64,000 bases of DNA from an uncultured Tenacibaculum sp. (GTDB lineage Bacteria > Bacteroidota > Bacteroidia > Flavobacteriales > Flavobacteriaceae), in contig CANMIL010000009.1 of NCBI GenBank assembly GCA_947497895.1, positions 124,001 through 188,000 on the forward strand. The letters run 5' to 3'. Positions 52,049-61,137 of the stretch are shown one piece after another. The translations under genes were made by a program, and so were the position numbers. The notes beneath the pieces were generated by a model. That model made no database searches. It saw nothing but the letters and a program-made list of their open reading frames with translations, and had not been told where the DNA came from. How positions within the stretch are numbered: position 1 is the first letter of the stretch; the number at the start of each line of letters is the position of its first letter.

Positions 52049-53344
52049 GTGAAACGTATATTAACTTTTTTATTGGCCACATTGGGAGGAATGTATTTGC
52101 GGGCACAAAATGATTCAATTCCCTTGGCCAATAAAACTAGATTAAATTTTGCAAAAACATATTATGAAGTAGGAGGGAGTTATATACCATCATTTAATGG
52201 ACAAAAACTTTCTAACCCAGGGAGAGAGGCAATAAAACATTCAGGGAGTTTCAATACTAATTTGTCTTGGGGTGGCTTTCACTTTTGGGGACACGCAGAA
52301 TTTTTTGTTTCATTTCCATTAAAACAATTTTACACAAATGAAAATACATATAATTTTACGCATGTCGCAGTAACGGGAGCTCGATTTTTACCATGGGCTT
52401 TTCGTGAGAAAGCACTAAGGCCATACATAGGTTTGAACTGGTCGGCATTTGATTTTCAACAAGGAAATGATCCAATTAAAGGAAGCCCTAAATTAGAGAA
52501 GAATTTTTCGTTAGTTCCGAATATTGGAGTTTTATATAGCTATAAGAATTTTGCCGTAAGATTTGGTGCTGATTTCTTTTTGGATAACGAATGGCAATAC
52601 CCTATATCAAAGAATGAATTCGCAACTATCCATACTCCGAAATACAGTTTAAATTTAAGTTTATTGTATTACATGGAAAGTAGTGCCGATAATAAGTACG
52701 AAAACTCTAAAGCGCGTTGGAATAATTACCCCACAGTGTCAGAATTGGGGTATGAAGCAAGTAGCTTTGGTGACTTCTTCCTAGGAATAGGTCCGTCTCT
52801 TTCTTTTTCCTTATCGGATTCAGAATACCTAAATGAGAAGTATCCATATTTAGAAAAAAGAAAAAGTTCGGAAAGCTACTTTGATATAGCCGCAGGGTAC
52901 CAGTTTAACAAATGGAATATGTTTACTGCAATTTCTTTTAGAAACCCAGAATTTATAAGAAGTGGTTATGGAGAGCAGTTACAAATAAAGAAAACGTCGT
53001 TTGCTTTAGAGTTCACCAAATTTTTAACTGATTATAGTGGATTTGCTCCCTATGTTGGTTTAAATATAGCATATGACAATATAGATATAAAAGAAAAGAA
53101 CGATGTTGTTACAGTAGAACACAATTTTAAAAAGATAGAGCCAGGGTTAACTTTTGGCTGGGACATTGTTCCTGGGAAAACCGAAGAGTTTCTGATTTTA
53201 AGAACCAACTTACGATGGTATCCTTTCGCAAATTACGAAGTAAATGGAAGACGATTTAAAATTGATCAATTAGAATATAATTTAATACAAGTCCTTTTTT
53301 ATCCTCAGAGGTTTTTAAGAGCAAAAAAAATACGTCTATTTTAA
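52049..53344 (+). CDS. Probable outer-membrane beta-barrel protein
   Basis: 431 residues from GTG 52049; an earlier TTG at 52022 gives a poorer signal. The signal peptide is MKRILTFLLATLGGMYLRAQ. The mature part is rich in aromatic, alternating strand-like segments (for example FSLVPNIGVLYSYKNFAVRF) and ends QVLFYPQRFLRAKKIRLF, which fits a transmembrane barrel. I see no TonB box or SusC/SusD features. The substrate is unknown. It follows the LuxR-type regulator by 133 bp and may be regulated by it (inference). Confidence 0.72.
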   Translation: MKRILTFLLATLGGMYLRAQNDSIPLANKTRLNFAKTYYEVGGSYIPSFNGQKLSNPGREAIKHSGSFNTNLSWGGFHFWGHAEFFVSFPLKQFYTNENTYNFTHVAVTGARFLPWAFREKALRPYIGLNWSAFDFQQGNDPIKGSPKLEKNFSLVPNIGVLYSYKNFAVRFGADFFLDNEWQYPISKNEFATIHTPKYSLNLSLLYYMESSADNKYENSKARWNNYPTVSELGYEASSFGDFFLGIGPSLSFSLSDSEYLNEKYPYLEKRKSSESYFDIAAGYQFNKWNMFTAISFRNPEFIRSGYGEQLQIKKTSFALEFTKFLTDYSGFAPYVGLNIAYDNIDIKEKNDVVTVEHNFKKIEPGLTFGWDIVPGKTEEFLILRTNLRWYPFANYEVNGRRFKIDQLEYNLIQVLFYPQRFLRAKKIRLF

Positions 53345-53433
53345 ATGTGGGGGCATTGAAATGGAGCTACTTGACTTAAGGTTTGTTTCCCTAAATACAG
53401 ATCGCATACTCTGTAAATTAATTAAGTTAGTAG

Positions 53434-53465
53434 AAAGCCACAACTTTAAAGTTGTGGCTTTATCT
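53434..53465 (+). terminator. Terminator after the outer-membrane protein gene
   Basis: AAAGCCACAAC-TTTAAA-GTTGTGGCTTT stem with a TATCTTTT tail on the plus strand. It lies between convergent genes. Confidence 0.8.
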
Positions 53466-53490
53466 TTTAAGAAAAGAGATCTTCAAATAT

Positions 53491-54036
53491 TTACTTGCTC
53501 TTTAGTTTTTTCCATTGCGACTTAGATATCCTGAAAATATTAACTGCATTACCATGGTAATCGGTTTTTTTATCTACAGTCATTCCGTTTTTGATAGCAA
53601 CATTTTCAGAGGGTTTATTGGTTAGACTTATAATTGATATGATAGAATCGGCTAAGTCGTTTTCAAAAGCAAAATCTCTGCACTTTATGGCGGCTTCACT
53701 TGCGAACCCTTTTTTCCAAAATTTGGGTAGGAGGGAATATCCAATTTCTAACTCCGTTTTCTCGTCAACAGTTTGAATTAAAAGACCGCAATAGCCTATT
53801 AATTCGCCTGATTGTTTTTCAATTAGAGAGTTCATTCCTCCTAAATTATTTTCGTAACGATGAAATTGTTTATCATACCATTTTTTGCATTCCTTTTCTG
53901 GACTTTCTAATTCCGAATTCCAATGTAATGATGTTAGTGGATTTTTATGAAATGCTAACCAATCATTGAAGTGAGATGAATCGACTTCTCTGAATAAAAT
54001 TCGTTCTGTTTCTTGGTCTTTTAATAGGTATTTCAT
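53491..54036 (-). CDS. GNAT-family N-acetyltransferase
   Basis: 181 residues. The acetyltransferase core has ELIGYCGLLIQ and a YSLLPKFWKKGFASEAA acetyl-CoA site, then IISIISLTNKPSENVAIKNGM, the RimJ/RimL-like type. The acceptor is unknown. It is a single gene bounded by terminators. Start ATG at 54036. Confidence 0.92.
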   Translation of the reverse strand: MKYLLKDQETERILFREVDSSHFNDWLAFHKNPLTSLHWNSELESPEKECKKWYDKQFHRYENNLGGMNSLIEKQSGELIGYCGLLIQTVDEKTELEIGYSLLPKFWKKGFASEAAIKCRDFAFENDLADSIISIISLTNKPSENVAIKNGMTVDKKTDYHGNAVNIFRISKSQWKKLKSK

Positions 54037-54103
54037 ATTATAAGGTATGTTGTCTAAGCAAATATAATTACTAATTAAATTTCTCTCTGTTTATGTCGGT
54101 AAA

Positions 54104-54133
54104 CAAAAAAGCCACAACTTTCGTTGTAGCTTT
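54104..54133 (-). terminator. Terminator after fumC
   Basis: On the minus strand AAAGCTACAAC pairs with GTTGTGGCTTTTT around a short loop (one mismatch), 22 bp after the fumC stop. Confidence 0.8.
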
Positions 54134-54154
54134 CAAATTTATAGAAAGAGTTAT

Positions 54155-55552
54155 TTATTTCAAACTTCCAGTCATATCTTCAGGTTTTACCCACTCGTCA
54201 TATTCTTCAGCGGTAACATACCCTAAGTTGATAGCTTCTTCTTTTAAAGTAGTTCCATTTGCATGAGCAGTATTTGCTATTTCAGCAGCTTTGTAATATC
54301 CAATTTTGGTATTTAAAGCAGTAACTAGCATTAAAGAGTTATTCACTAACTCTGTAATTCTTCCATGATTTGGTTCAATACCAGAAGCACAGTTTACATC
54401 AAATGAAACGCAAGCATCTCCAATTAACTGAGCAGATTGTAAAACATTAGCAGCCATCATTGGTTTAAAAACGTTCAATTCATAATGTCCTTGAGTACCT
54501 CCAACAGTTACAGCAACGTCATTACCCATTACTTGAGCACAAACCATTGTCATTGCTTCAGCTTGAGTTGGATTTACTTTTCCAGGCATAATTGAAGAAC
54601 CTGGTTCGTTCGCAGGGATAATTAACTCTCCAATTCCTGAACGAGGTCCAGAAGCCATTAAACGGATATCATTAGCTATTTTATTTAATGAAACAGCCAA
54701 TTGTTTTAACGCACCGTGAGTCTCAACTAAAGCATCGTGAGCAGCTAAAGCTTCAAATTTATTTTCAGCGGTTACAAATGGTAATTCAGTAAACTCTGCA
54801 ATATATTTAGCTACTAATACGTCATATCCTTTTGGTGTGTTTAAACCTGTACCAACAGCAGTTCCTCCTAAAGCTAATTGAGATAGATGAGCTAAAGTGT
54901 TTTTTAAAGCATTTAACCCAAAGTTTAATTGAGCAACATAACCAGAGAACTCTTGACCTAATGTTAATGGAGTAGCGTCCATTAAGTGTGTACGTCCAAT
55001 TTTTACAACATCTTTAAAAGCTTCAGATTTCGCCTGTAAAGTATCACGTAATTGCTCAACTCCCGGAATTGTAACTTCAACGATCTTTTTATAAGCAGCA
55101 ATATGCATTCCTGTAGGGAATGTGTCATTAGACGATTGAGATTTATTTACATCATCGTTTGGTTGAATAGTTTTTTCACCTTCACCAATTACTTTTCCTG
55201 CAATTTCGTGAGCTCTATTAGCGATTACCTCATTAACATTCATGTTAGATTGAGTACCAGAACCTGTTTGCCAAATTACTAAAGGAAATTGATCGTCATG
55301 TTTTCCAGCTAAAATTTCATCACATACTTTACCAATTAAATCACGTTTTTCTGGAGCTAAAACTCCTAAATCAGCGTTGGTAAAAGCAGCTGCTTTTTTC
55401 AAATATGCAAATCCGTAAACAACCTCTAAAGGCATAGATGCTGTAGGACCAATTTTAAAGTTGTTTCGAGAACGTTCAGTTTGAGCTCCCCAATATTTAT
55501 CAGCAGGTACTTCTACCTGTCCCATCGTATCTTTTTCGATTCTAAATTTCAT
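54155..55552 (-). CDS. fumC: Class II fumarate hydratase
   Basis: 465 residues. It converts fumarate to malate in the citric acid cycle and is oxygen-stable and iron-free. The family signature [17 protein letters not shown] is present, along with [18 protein letters not shown] and the substrate-site region [15 protein letters not shown]. The promoter-like TAATTTTG at 55745-55738 would give a leader of about 180 nt. Start ATG at 55552. Confidence 0.97.
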   Translation of the reverse strand: MKFRIEKDTMGQVEVPADKYWGAQTERSRNNFKIGPTASMPLEVVYGFAYLKKAAAFTNADLGVLAPEKRDLIGKVCDEILAGKHDDQFPLVIWQTGSGTQSNMNVNEVIANRAHEIAGKVIGEGEKTIQPNDDVNKSQSSNDTFPTGMHIAAYKKIVEVTIPGVEQLRDTLQAKSEAFKDVVKIGRTHLMDATPLTLGQEFSGYVAQLNFGLNALKNTLAHLSQLALGGTAVGTGLNTPKGYDVLVAKYIAEFTELPFVTAENKFEALAAHDALVETHGALKQLAVSLNKIANDIRLMASGPRSGIGELIIPANEPGSSIMPGKVNPTQAEAMTMVCAQVMGNDVAVTVGGTQGHYELNVFKPMMAANVLQSAQLIGDACVSFDVNCASGIEPNHGRITELVNNSLMLVTALNTKIGYYKAAEIANTAHANGTTLKEEAINLGYVTAEEYDEWVKPEDMTGSLK

Positions 55553-55737
55553 ACGAATTCGTTTATTTTAAATGTGTTATTTTTAGTTTGTTACTCATAT
55601 TTATCCATGAATTAACCAAGATAAACTACAAGCATTGTTATTTATTTTTCGGTTTAGGCAAGGCTTGTTATTCTGCCAATTCCTGTTTGATAGTTTCATT
55701 AATTGAGGTTTTAAATACACTCATAATTAATGATGAC

Positions 55738-55745
55738 CAAAATTA
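55738..55745 (-). promoter_or_regulatory. -7 element of fumC
   Basis: TAATTTTG on the minus strand matches TAnnTTTG. It implies a leader of about 180 nt before the fumC start. No riboswitch structure was recognised in it. Confidence 0.45.
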
Positions 55746-55787
55746 CAAATTATACTGCTTTTAATAGTTGATTTTTATTAGATTTTA

Positions 55788-55818
55788 TTGTTTGAAAGAA
55801 AAAATAGTTATAATTTTG
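55788..55818 (+). promoter_or_regulatory. Promoter with -33 and -7 boxes
   Basis: TTG (55788-55790), 20 nt, then TAATTTTG (55811-55818). The start site near 55825 is downstream of the first in-frame start codons of the small gene, supporting the ATG at 55849. Confidence 0.6.
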
Positions 55819-55848
55819 TTGTCCGTAACAATTATTAATAAAGTACGA

Positions 55849-56022
55849 ATGTTAGATTTTTCAGAATTCTCAGGATTAGTTTTATTCATGTTTATTTTTA
55901 CAGCCGGATTTTGGTTGTTAATTTTCTTATTAACATTTGTAGTTCCTTACTGGATTGGTGGAACTATCTGGGAAAACATAAAATTAAAAAGAGAAGCAAA
56001 AAAAGCTGCTGAAGGTAAGTAA
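55849..56022 (+). CDS. Small single-pass membrane protein
   Basis: 57 residues: MLDFSEFSGLV, one hydrophobic helix (about 12-43), then a basic tail ending KLKREAKKAAEGK that should face the cytoplasm. A longer frame from 55768 would start before the predicted transcription start. No family recognised. It has its own promoter and terminator, so it is probably expressed as a single small gene. Confidence 0.7.
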   Translation: MLDFSEFSGLVLFMFIFTAGFWLLIFLLTFVVPYWIGGTIWENIKLKREAKKAAEGK

Positions 56023-56043
56023 GCAACTTTATATAAGATATTT

Positions 56044-56079
56044 AAAAAGCTCGTTCAATTTGAACGAGCTTTTTTGTTT
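56044..56079 (+). terminator. Terminator after the small membrane-protein gene
   Basis: AAAAAGCTCGTTCA pairs with TGAACGAGCTTTTT, followed by a T run. Confidence 0.88.
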
Positions 56080-56087
56080 TGGTATTG

Positions 56088-56108
56088 AAAAAAGGGGATG
56101 GAATCCCC
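56088..56108 (-). terminator. Terminator after the M14 peptidase gene
   Basis: On the minus strand GGGGAT pairs with ATCCCC around a 3-nt loop, then six T, 6 bp after the stop. Confidence 0.8.
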
Positions 56109-56113
56109 AGAAT

Positions 56114-57862
56114 TTAATATATTTTATAAATAGGTAGTTTTAAATGCGCTTTTTCGTAATGAGGAGATTGTTGGTAAATAAAATTTAACTGGGCATAGCT
56201 GTTGTTAGCAAAGTCTTGGTCGTTTTTCATTTTGTTTTCAAAAGCATCTTTTATAGTGGGGTTCTCTTTTAAAATCTCTTCAGCAATATCTTCGAATACA
56301 TAAGCCGAAAAACCTTCTTTACGTTGTAAAATAGTGTCAAAAAAGTTCCAGTTGAAAAAAGAATCGGGTGCACTTGATTCTAACGTTTCAATAATATATC
56401 GTATGCCTTTTTGTTGAGTTGGTATGTAAATATCACCTTTTTTAAAGGTAACTTCTACTACTGTTTTTTCTATGGAAGTATCATAATGTAAATAGTGACC
56501 TTCATAGGCTGATTTTCTAGTGCTGTATTCTTTTATATGCTGAATTTCGGATAGAATAGTAGTGTCTTTTTTAAATCTTACAAATTCAACTTTATTGTTG
56601 TTAAGACGCTCAATTACCTTGTGCCAACCACTTTCCAAAACATAGGCTTTTGGAATGTCTATTTCTTGCACAGGAGTAAAATTGTTATAATATTCGATTT
56701 CTTTTGTAAAAGGCTTGTTACGATCGTAGAAAAGGCGTTTTCCAGTGGTAACTTTACTATCGATATAACTAGCTTCATATCCTTTAAAATTAAATCGAGA
56801 AGGATTTTCTCTATCTGGAATAAAACTAATCGGATATTTTTTTTCTTGATACAAACGATTCAATGATTGTTGACGTAAATCCTTAATTTCCTGTTGAAAC
56901 TTTTCACCGAAAGCAAGTGCGCCAACCATAATCTCATAAGTTTGTTCAACTCTTATTTGGTAGGGTTTTAACATGTGAGTTTCTACCATAAAGCCAAGTG
57001 TATTAAAGAGAGTAGTGTACCCTGTTGAATATCTTGGCGAATCATAAAACTGAGAAAACCCCTTTTCTGGAGTGGTACCCCATACGTTAACATATGGAGT
57101 TATTGGAATACCTTTTTGATCCAAATGGTTTTCAATAAAAGGACGCATCTCTTTTTCTAAGAAATCACCTAATGATCCGCCCAGTTTGTTATGCTGGGTA
57201 AATAAGTGAGTAATTGCATATTGATAGTCTGCTCCATTACTTACATGATTGTCAATAAAAATTTCAGGATCGAATGAATGAAATATATTTGCAAATGCAG
57301 CTGCATTTTTTGTGTCCTGTTTTATAAAATCTCTATTAAGATCAAAGTTCCTAGCATTACCTCTAAAGCCGTATTCTTTCGGACCATTTTGATTGGCTCT
57401 TGAGTGTGAATTACGATTAAGAGCACCTCCAATATTATAAACCGGAATTACCCCAATAATAGTATTAGCATATACTTTTTTTAGGGAATCGTTTTGAACA
57501 ATATCTCTTAATAAAAGCATTGAGGCATCAATACCATCCGATTCTCCAGGGTGAATCCCATTATTGATTAAGATTCTTGTTTTTTGTGAGCTTTTTAAAG
57601 ATGTTAAATCACTTTTACCTTGACTATTAAAAACGACAAGATGCAAAGGAAAACCAGAGTCCGTTTCACCGATTTGAAAAAGAGAAATTTCTGAATATAC
57701 TTCACTCAAATTTGTGTAGTAATCAATTACTTCACTATAGATAGGGGTTTCAGTTCCTTTTGATTTTTCAAATAGTGTCGTAAAGTCGTATTGTAATTCT
57801 TTCTTCTTAGAATTACAGCTGGTTAAGAGTATGACGAATAGCAGTAGGGAAAGTTTTTTCAT
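56114..57862 (-). CDS. M14-family zinc carboxypeptidase lipoprotein
   Basis: 582 residues. MKKLSLLLFVILLTSC is a lipoprotein signal (Cys16). The zinc-binding His and Glu lie in GIHPGESDGIDASM. A later His is in FIDNHVSNGADY, and the catalytic Glu is probably in GFMVETHML. The first 300 residues are the peptidase, the rest a C-terminal extension of unknown role. It should trim peptides at the cell envelope. It is 3 bp downstream of the MORN-TonB gene. Start ATG at 57862. Confidence 0.9.
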   Translation of the reverse strand: MKKLSLLLFVILLTSCNSKKKELQYDFTTLFEKSKGTETPIYSEVIDYYTNLSEVYSEISLFQIGETDSGFPLHLVVFNSQGKSDLTSLKSSQKTRILINNGIHPGESDGIDASMLLLRDIVQNDSLKKVYANTIIGVIPVYNIGGALNRNSHSRANQNGPKEYGFRGNARNFDLNRDFIKQDTKNAAAFANIFHSFDPEIFIDNHVSNGADYQYAITHLFTQHNKLGGSLGDFLEKEMRPFIENHLDQKGIPITPYVNVWGTTPEKGFSQFYDSPRYSTGYTTLFNTLGFMVETHMLKPYQIRVEQTYEIMVGALAFGEKFQQEIKDLRQQSLNRLYQEKKYPISFIPDRENPSRFNFKGYEASYIDSKVTTGKRLFYDRNKPFTKEIEYYNNFTPVQEIDIPKAYVLESGWHKVIERLNNNKVEFVRFKKDTTILSEIQHIKEYSTRKSAYEGHYLHYDTSIEKTVVEVTFKKGDIYIPTQQKGIRYIIETLESSAPDSFFNWNFFDTILQRKEGFSAYVFEDIAEEILKENPTIKDAFENKMKNDQDFANNSYAQLNFIYQQSPHYEKAHLKLPIYKIY

Positions 57863-57865
57863 TTA

Positions 57866-58840
57866 TTAAAGATTAAATGTTATTGGTAAAGTATATCTTA
57901 CATTAACGTTTTGACCACGGCTCTTTGCAGGTTTCCATTTTCCAAGTAACTTAACAACACGAATTGCTTCTTTGTCACAATCGGGACATACACCTCGGGC
58001 AATTTTAATATCATCTATAGTACCATTTTTTTTTATTCTAAAGGATACCAAGATTCTTCCAAAGGTCTTGTTTTCATAAGCGGAACTTGGGATTTTAAAG
58101 TTTTTAATAATATGTTTCGATATACTTTTTTGTCCACTTTTATATCGTGGTTGATCAAATACTTGATTGTATTTATATTTTTTTCCGTTTTTATCCAAAC
58201 TTATACCTGAAATTAATTTTCCTTTCTTATAATATTCTTCGTAGTAAGGAATTCCATATTGGGTACTTGAAAATTTACCATGTCTCAAACCATTTTTATA
58301 ATATCCCTTTGTTGTAGAGTTTTCACTTTTGTTTTCAAAAGAACCATTTCCGTTTTTTATGGTTTGCTGACCATCTCTTGTCCAGAAGTTTTTAATGGTA
58401 AAGTGTTTGAATTTTTTCGATAAGGCTTCGTTTTCTGGAATCGTAATTTCATCCATGATATTACCGTTGTCATACCAATGCTTCCAAAACCCTACTGATC
58501 GTCCTTTTTTAGCAATACCTTCAGAAGCCTTTACTCCATTTTTATGATAGAACCTCTGAAATCCTTCTGCGGTTTTTATTTCAGGGTAGTCCGTTTCGTA
58601 TTCCGAATGTAATAAGTAATTTGAAGATTTATCTAATTTTTTATAACCAGTTAAACGAAATTTAAACTTATTGATTTTAGTTTTTGTTATAGTTTTTATT
58701 ACAGAGTAATAATCTGCCTCAGATATATTTTTAGTTATTACATTTTTTCTATAATAAATAGTATCTCCAACCTTGTGATTCTTTTGACAGAATAAAAATG
58801 TTGTTAATAGCAGACTAAACATTGTTATTGTCTTTTTCAT
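57866..58840 (-). CDS. MORN-repeat protein with C-terminal TonB domain
   Basis: 324 residues. A signal peptide (MKKTITMFSLLLTTFLFCQ) is followed by YwqK/MORN-type repeats in about 80-235 (YHKNGVKASEGIAKKGRSVG, YYKNGLRHGKF, YYKKGKLISG). A TonB C-terminal domain follows at about 240-324 (GRILVSFRIKKNGTIDDIKI, then WKPAKSRGQNV). There is no N-terminal membrane anchor as in classical TonB, so its role in energy transduction is uncertain. It lies 3 bp upstream of the M14 peptidase gene and 21 bp downstream of coaD. Confidence 0.85.
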   Translation of the reverse strand: MKKTITMFSLLLTTFLFCQKNHKVGDTIYYRKNVITKNISEADYYSVIKTITKTKINKFKFRLTGYKKLDKSSNYLLHSEYETDYPEIKTAEGFQRFYHKNGVKASEGIAKKGRSVGFWKHWYDNGNIMDEITIPENEALSKKFKHFTIKNFWTRDGQQTIKNGNGSFENKSENSTTKGYYKNGLRHGKFSSTQYGIPYYEEYYKKGKLISGISLDKNGKKYKYNQVFDQPRYKSGQKSISKHIIKNFKIPSSAYENKTFGRILVSFRIKKNGTIDDIKIARGVCPDCDKEAIRVVKLLGKWKPAKSRGQNVNVRYTLPITFNL

Positions 58841-58861
58841 ATAAATTAATTTAGTGTTTTT

Positions 58862-59314
58862 CTATATTCTTACAGCATCAGGAACCAGTCCTGTAAAATC
58901 ACCATCGTTTCTTATAACATCTCTTACAATCGATGAAGAAATATAGCTCTTCCCAGATGAGGTTAATAAGAAAACAGTTTCAATTTCAGATAGTTTTCTA
59001 TTCGTATGAGCAATGGCTTTTTCAAACTCAAAATCTGCCGGATTTCGAAGTCCTCTTAAAATGAAATCAACATTTTGTTCTTTACAAAAATTAACAGTAA
59101 GTCCACTGTAGGTTACTACTTTAATTTTAGGCTCATGTTTAAACGTTTCTTCAATAAACTTTTTGCGCTCTTCTAAAGAAAACATATATTTTTTATCGGC
59201 ATTTACACCAATAGCAATAATAAGTTCATCAAATAACGTAACTCCTCGTTCTATTATATCAACATGTCCAAGGGTTATTGGGTCAAAAGATCCTGGGAAA
59301 ATAGCTTTTTTCAT
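58862..59314 (-). CDS. coaD: Phosphopantetheine adenylyltransferase
   Basis: 150 residues, standard length. It makes dephospho-CoA from 4'-phosphopantetheine and ATP. The nucleotidyltransferase motif FPGSFDPITLGHVDIIERG (with the TxGH signature) and the later FILRGLRNPADFEFE are clear, with TSSGKSYISSSIVRDVI near the C-terminus. It lies between ddl and the MORN-TonB gene on one strand. Confidence 0.97.
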   Translation of the reverse strand: MKKAIFPGSFDPITLGHVDIIERGVTLFDELIIAIGVNADKKYMFSLEERKKFIEETFKHEPKIKVVTYSGLTVNFCKEQNVDFILRGLRNPADFEFEKAIAHTNRKLSEIETVFLLTSSGKSYISSSIVRDVIRNDGDFTGLVPDAVRI

Positions 59315-59338
59315 AATAGTTTGATTTTTATAAGTGGA

Positions 59339-60313
59339 TTATGAGTTTAAAGATTGTTGGATAGCATTGTCAAATAATTGTGAGAGACTAATGCCTCTTT
59401 CATTTGCTTGTTGAGGTAAAATACTGGCTTCTGTAAGCCCTGGAACCGTATTCATTTCTAAAAAGTGGGGAATATCATTCACTAAAATATATTCTGATCG
59501 AGAGAAACCAGACATGTTTAAAATTTGGTACACTTTCTTAGCAACTTCTCTAACTTTTTTCTCTTGCGCTTCTGTTAATCTTGCTGGAGTGATTTCTTGC
59601 GATTGTCCAAGGTATTTCGCCTCATAGTCAAAAAAATCATTCTCAGAAACTATTTCAGTAATAGGAAGAACAGTAGTTTTACCTTCGTATTCAATAACAC
59701 CAACAGAAACTTCAGTTCCATCTAAAAAGCTCTCAATAAGAATTTCAGAATCTTCTTGAAAAGCTTTATCAATAGCTGGAATTAATTCTGCTTCCTTATA
59801 TACTTTAGAAATACCAAAGCTTGATCCTGCATTATTCGGTTTTACAAAACAAGGTAACCCTACTTTTTCAATGATTTCATTAGTAGTGTACTGGTCGCCT
59901 TGATTAAAATATACTGATTTAGCGGTTGGAATACCATAATGTTTTACCACACTAAGTGTGTCTCTTTTGTTAAAAGTAAGAGCCATCTGATAAAATGGAG
60001 CAGAGGTATGCTTCAGATTAATCAAATCGAAATAAGCGAGAAGACTTCCATTTTCTCCAGGAGCCCCATGAATAGCATTAAAAACACAATCGATATTAAT
60101 TTTATTACCCTCTTTAGTGAATGAGAAATCATTTTTATCAATAGGATATTCATTTTCTCCTTCAACGGCTACCCATTTATTTGGTAAAATATGAACTTGA
60201 TAGGGATTATATTTTTCTTTGTTAAGATGCTTAAAAACAACAGCCCCACTTTCTAAGGAAATATCAACTTCCGAAGAATAGCCTCCCATAACAACAGCTA
60301 TATTTTTTTTCAT
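59339..60313 (-). CDS. ddl: D-alanine-D-alanine ligase
   Basis: 324 residues. It makes the D-Ala-D-Ala dipeptide for peptidoglycan. The ATP-grasp signatures are NIAVVMGGYSSEVDISLESG at the start, GAPGENGSLLAYFD, PCFVKPNNAGSSFGISKV and the C-terminal FLEMNTVPGLTEASILPQQ. It precedes coaD by 24 bp and is divergent from the PASTA gene. Start ATG at 60313. Confidence 0.96.
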   Translation of the reverse strand: MKKNIAVVMGGYSSEVDISLESGAVVFKHLNKEKYNPYQVHILPNKWVAVEGENEYPIDKNDFSFTKEGNKINIDCVFNAIHGAPGENGSLLAYFDLINLKHTSAPFYQMALTFNKRDTLSVVKHYGIPTAKSVYFNQGDQYTTNEIIEKVGLPCFVKPNNAGSSFGISKVYKEAELIPAIDKAFQEDSEILIESFLDGTEVSVGVIEYEGKTTVLPITEIVSENDFFDYEAKYLGQSQEITPARLTEAQEKKVREVAKKVYQILNMSGFSRSEYILVNDIPHFLEMNTVPGLTEASILPQQANERGISLSQLFDNAIQQSLNS

Positions 60314-60515
60314 TCGAATATTCAGTTAACTATTTAATTTTAATAAAACTTTACCTTACAAACTTACCAAAAACTAAGTTAGAATTTATGCAACTAATAA
60401 TTTTATTGAAATAATAAGGTCAAATTACAGCAATGAAAAGTCTTTATTTTTACTCTATGTTAGCGAAAAGAAATTCTCCTTAGTTAATTATAAATGCTAT
60501 TACGTATTTTTAGTG

Positions 60516-60523
60516 TAAATTTG
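60516..60523 (+). promoter_or_regulatory. -7 element of the PASTA/rluD pair
   Basis: TAAATTTG matches TAnnTTTG exactly, 22 nt before the ATG at 60546. Confidence 0.6.
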
Positions 60524-60545
60524 TTTCGTTTTACTAAAAATTATT

Positions 60546-61127
60546 ATGAGTAACATATCAGAACGTATTAAGGGGTTGTTCTCATTTGTTAAAAGCAAAA
60601 GCTTTTTTAAACAAATAGGAATTGCAATCATAGGAATATTAGTTTTTGTCTTTTTATTACAGTGGTGGTTAGGAATTACTACAAACCATGGGCAAAAAAT
60701 TCAGGTTCCTAATTTGGATAAATTATCATTATCGGACGTAGAAAAAAAATTAAATGAATTTGATTTGGAATATGTAGTTATTGATAGTGCAAGTTTTAAT
60801 CCTGATTATCCAAGGAAATCTGTAATAGAACAAAATCCTGAAGCGGGTGATTTTGTAAAAGAGAAAAGAAAAATATATTTAACCTTGAATCCTTCAAAAT
60901 ATAGAGATATTGAAGTTCCTGATTTAAATGGTAGAACTAGAAGGCAAGCAACAACACACTTAAGGTCAATAGGTTTTATTGTTGGCGATGATGTTACTTG
61001 GGTAAAAGATTTAGGAAAGGACGTTGTAAGAGGTTTAAAATTTGAGGGAGAAAAGATTGATGCAGGAACTAAGATACCTAAACAATCTACAATCAATTTA
61101 ATTTTAGGAGACGGAAACGGAGGATAA
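60546..61127 (+). CDS. PASTA-domain membrane protein
   Basis: 193 residues. One membrane segment (about 22-44) is followed by two to three PASTA-type domains: QKIQVPNLDKLSLSDVEKKL, VIEQNPEAGDFV, IEVPDLNGRTRRQATTHLRS and IPKQSTINLILG. PASTA domains bind peptidoglycan fragments or beta-lactams in other bacteria. No kinase domain is attached, unlike in Firmicutes. It is 10 bp upstream of the pseudouridine synthase and near ddl, an arrangement I recall as conserved in flavobacteria. Confidence 0.93.
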   Translation: MSNISERIKGLFSFVKSKSFFKQIGIAIIGILVFVFLLQWWLGITTNHGQKIQVPNLDKLSLSDVEKKLNEFDLEYVVIDSASFNPDYPRKSVIEQNPEAGDFVKEKRKIYLTLNPSKYRDIEVPDLNGRTRRQATTHLRSIGFIVGDDVTWVKDLGKDVVRGLKFEGEKIDAGTKIPKQSTINLILGDGNGG

Positions 61128-61137
61128 TTAGAACTGA

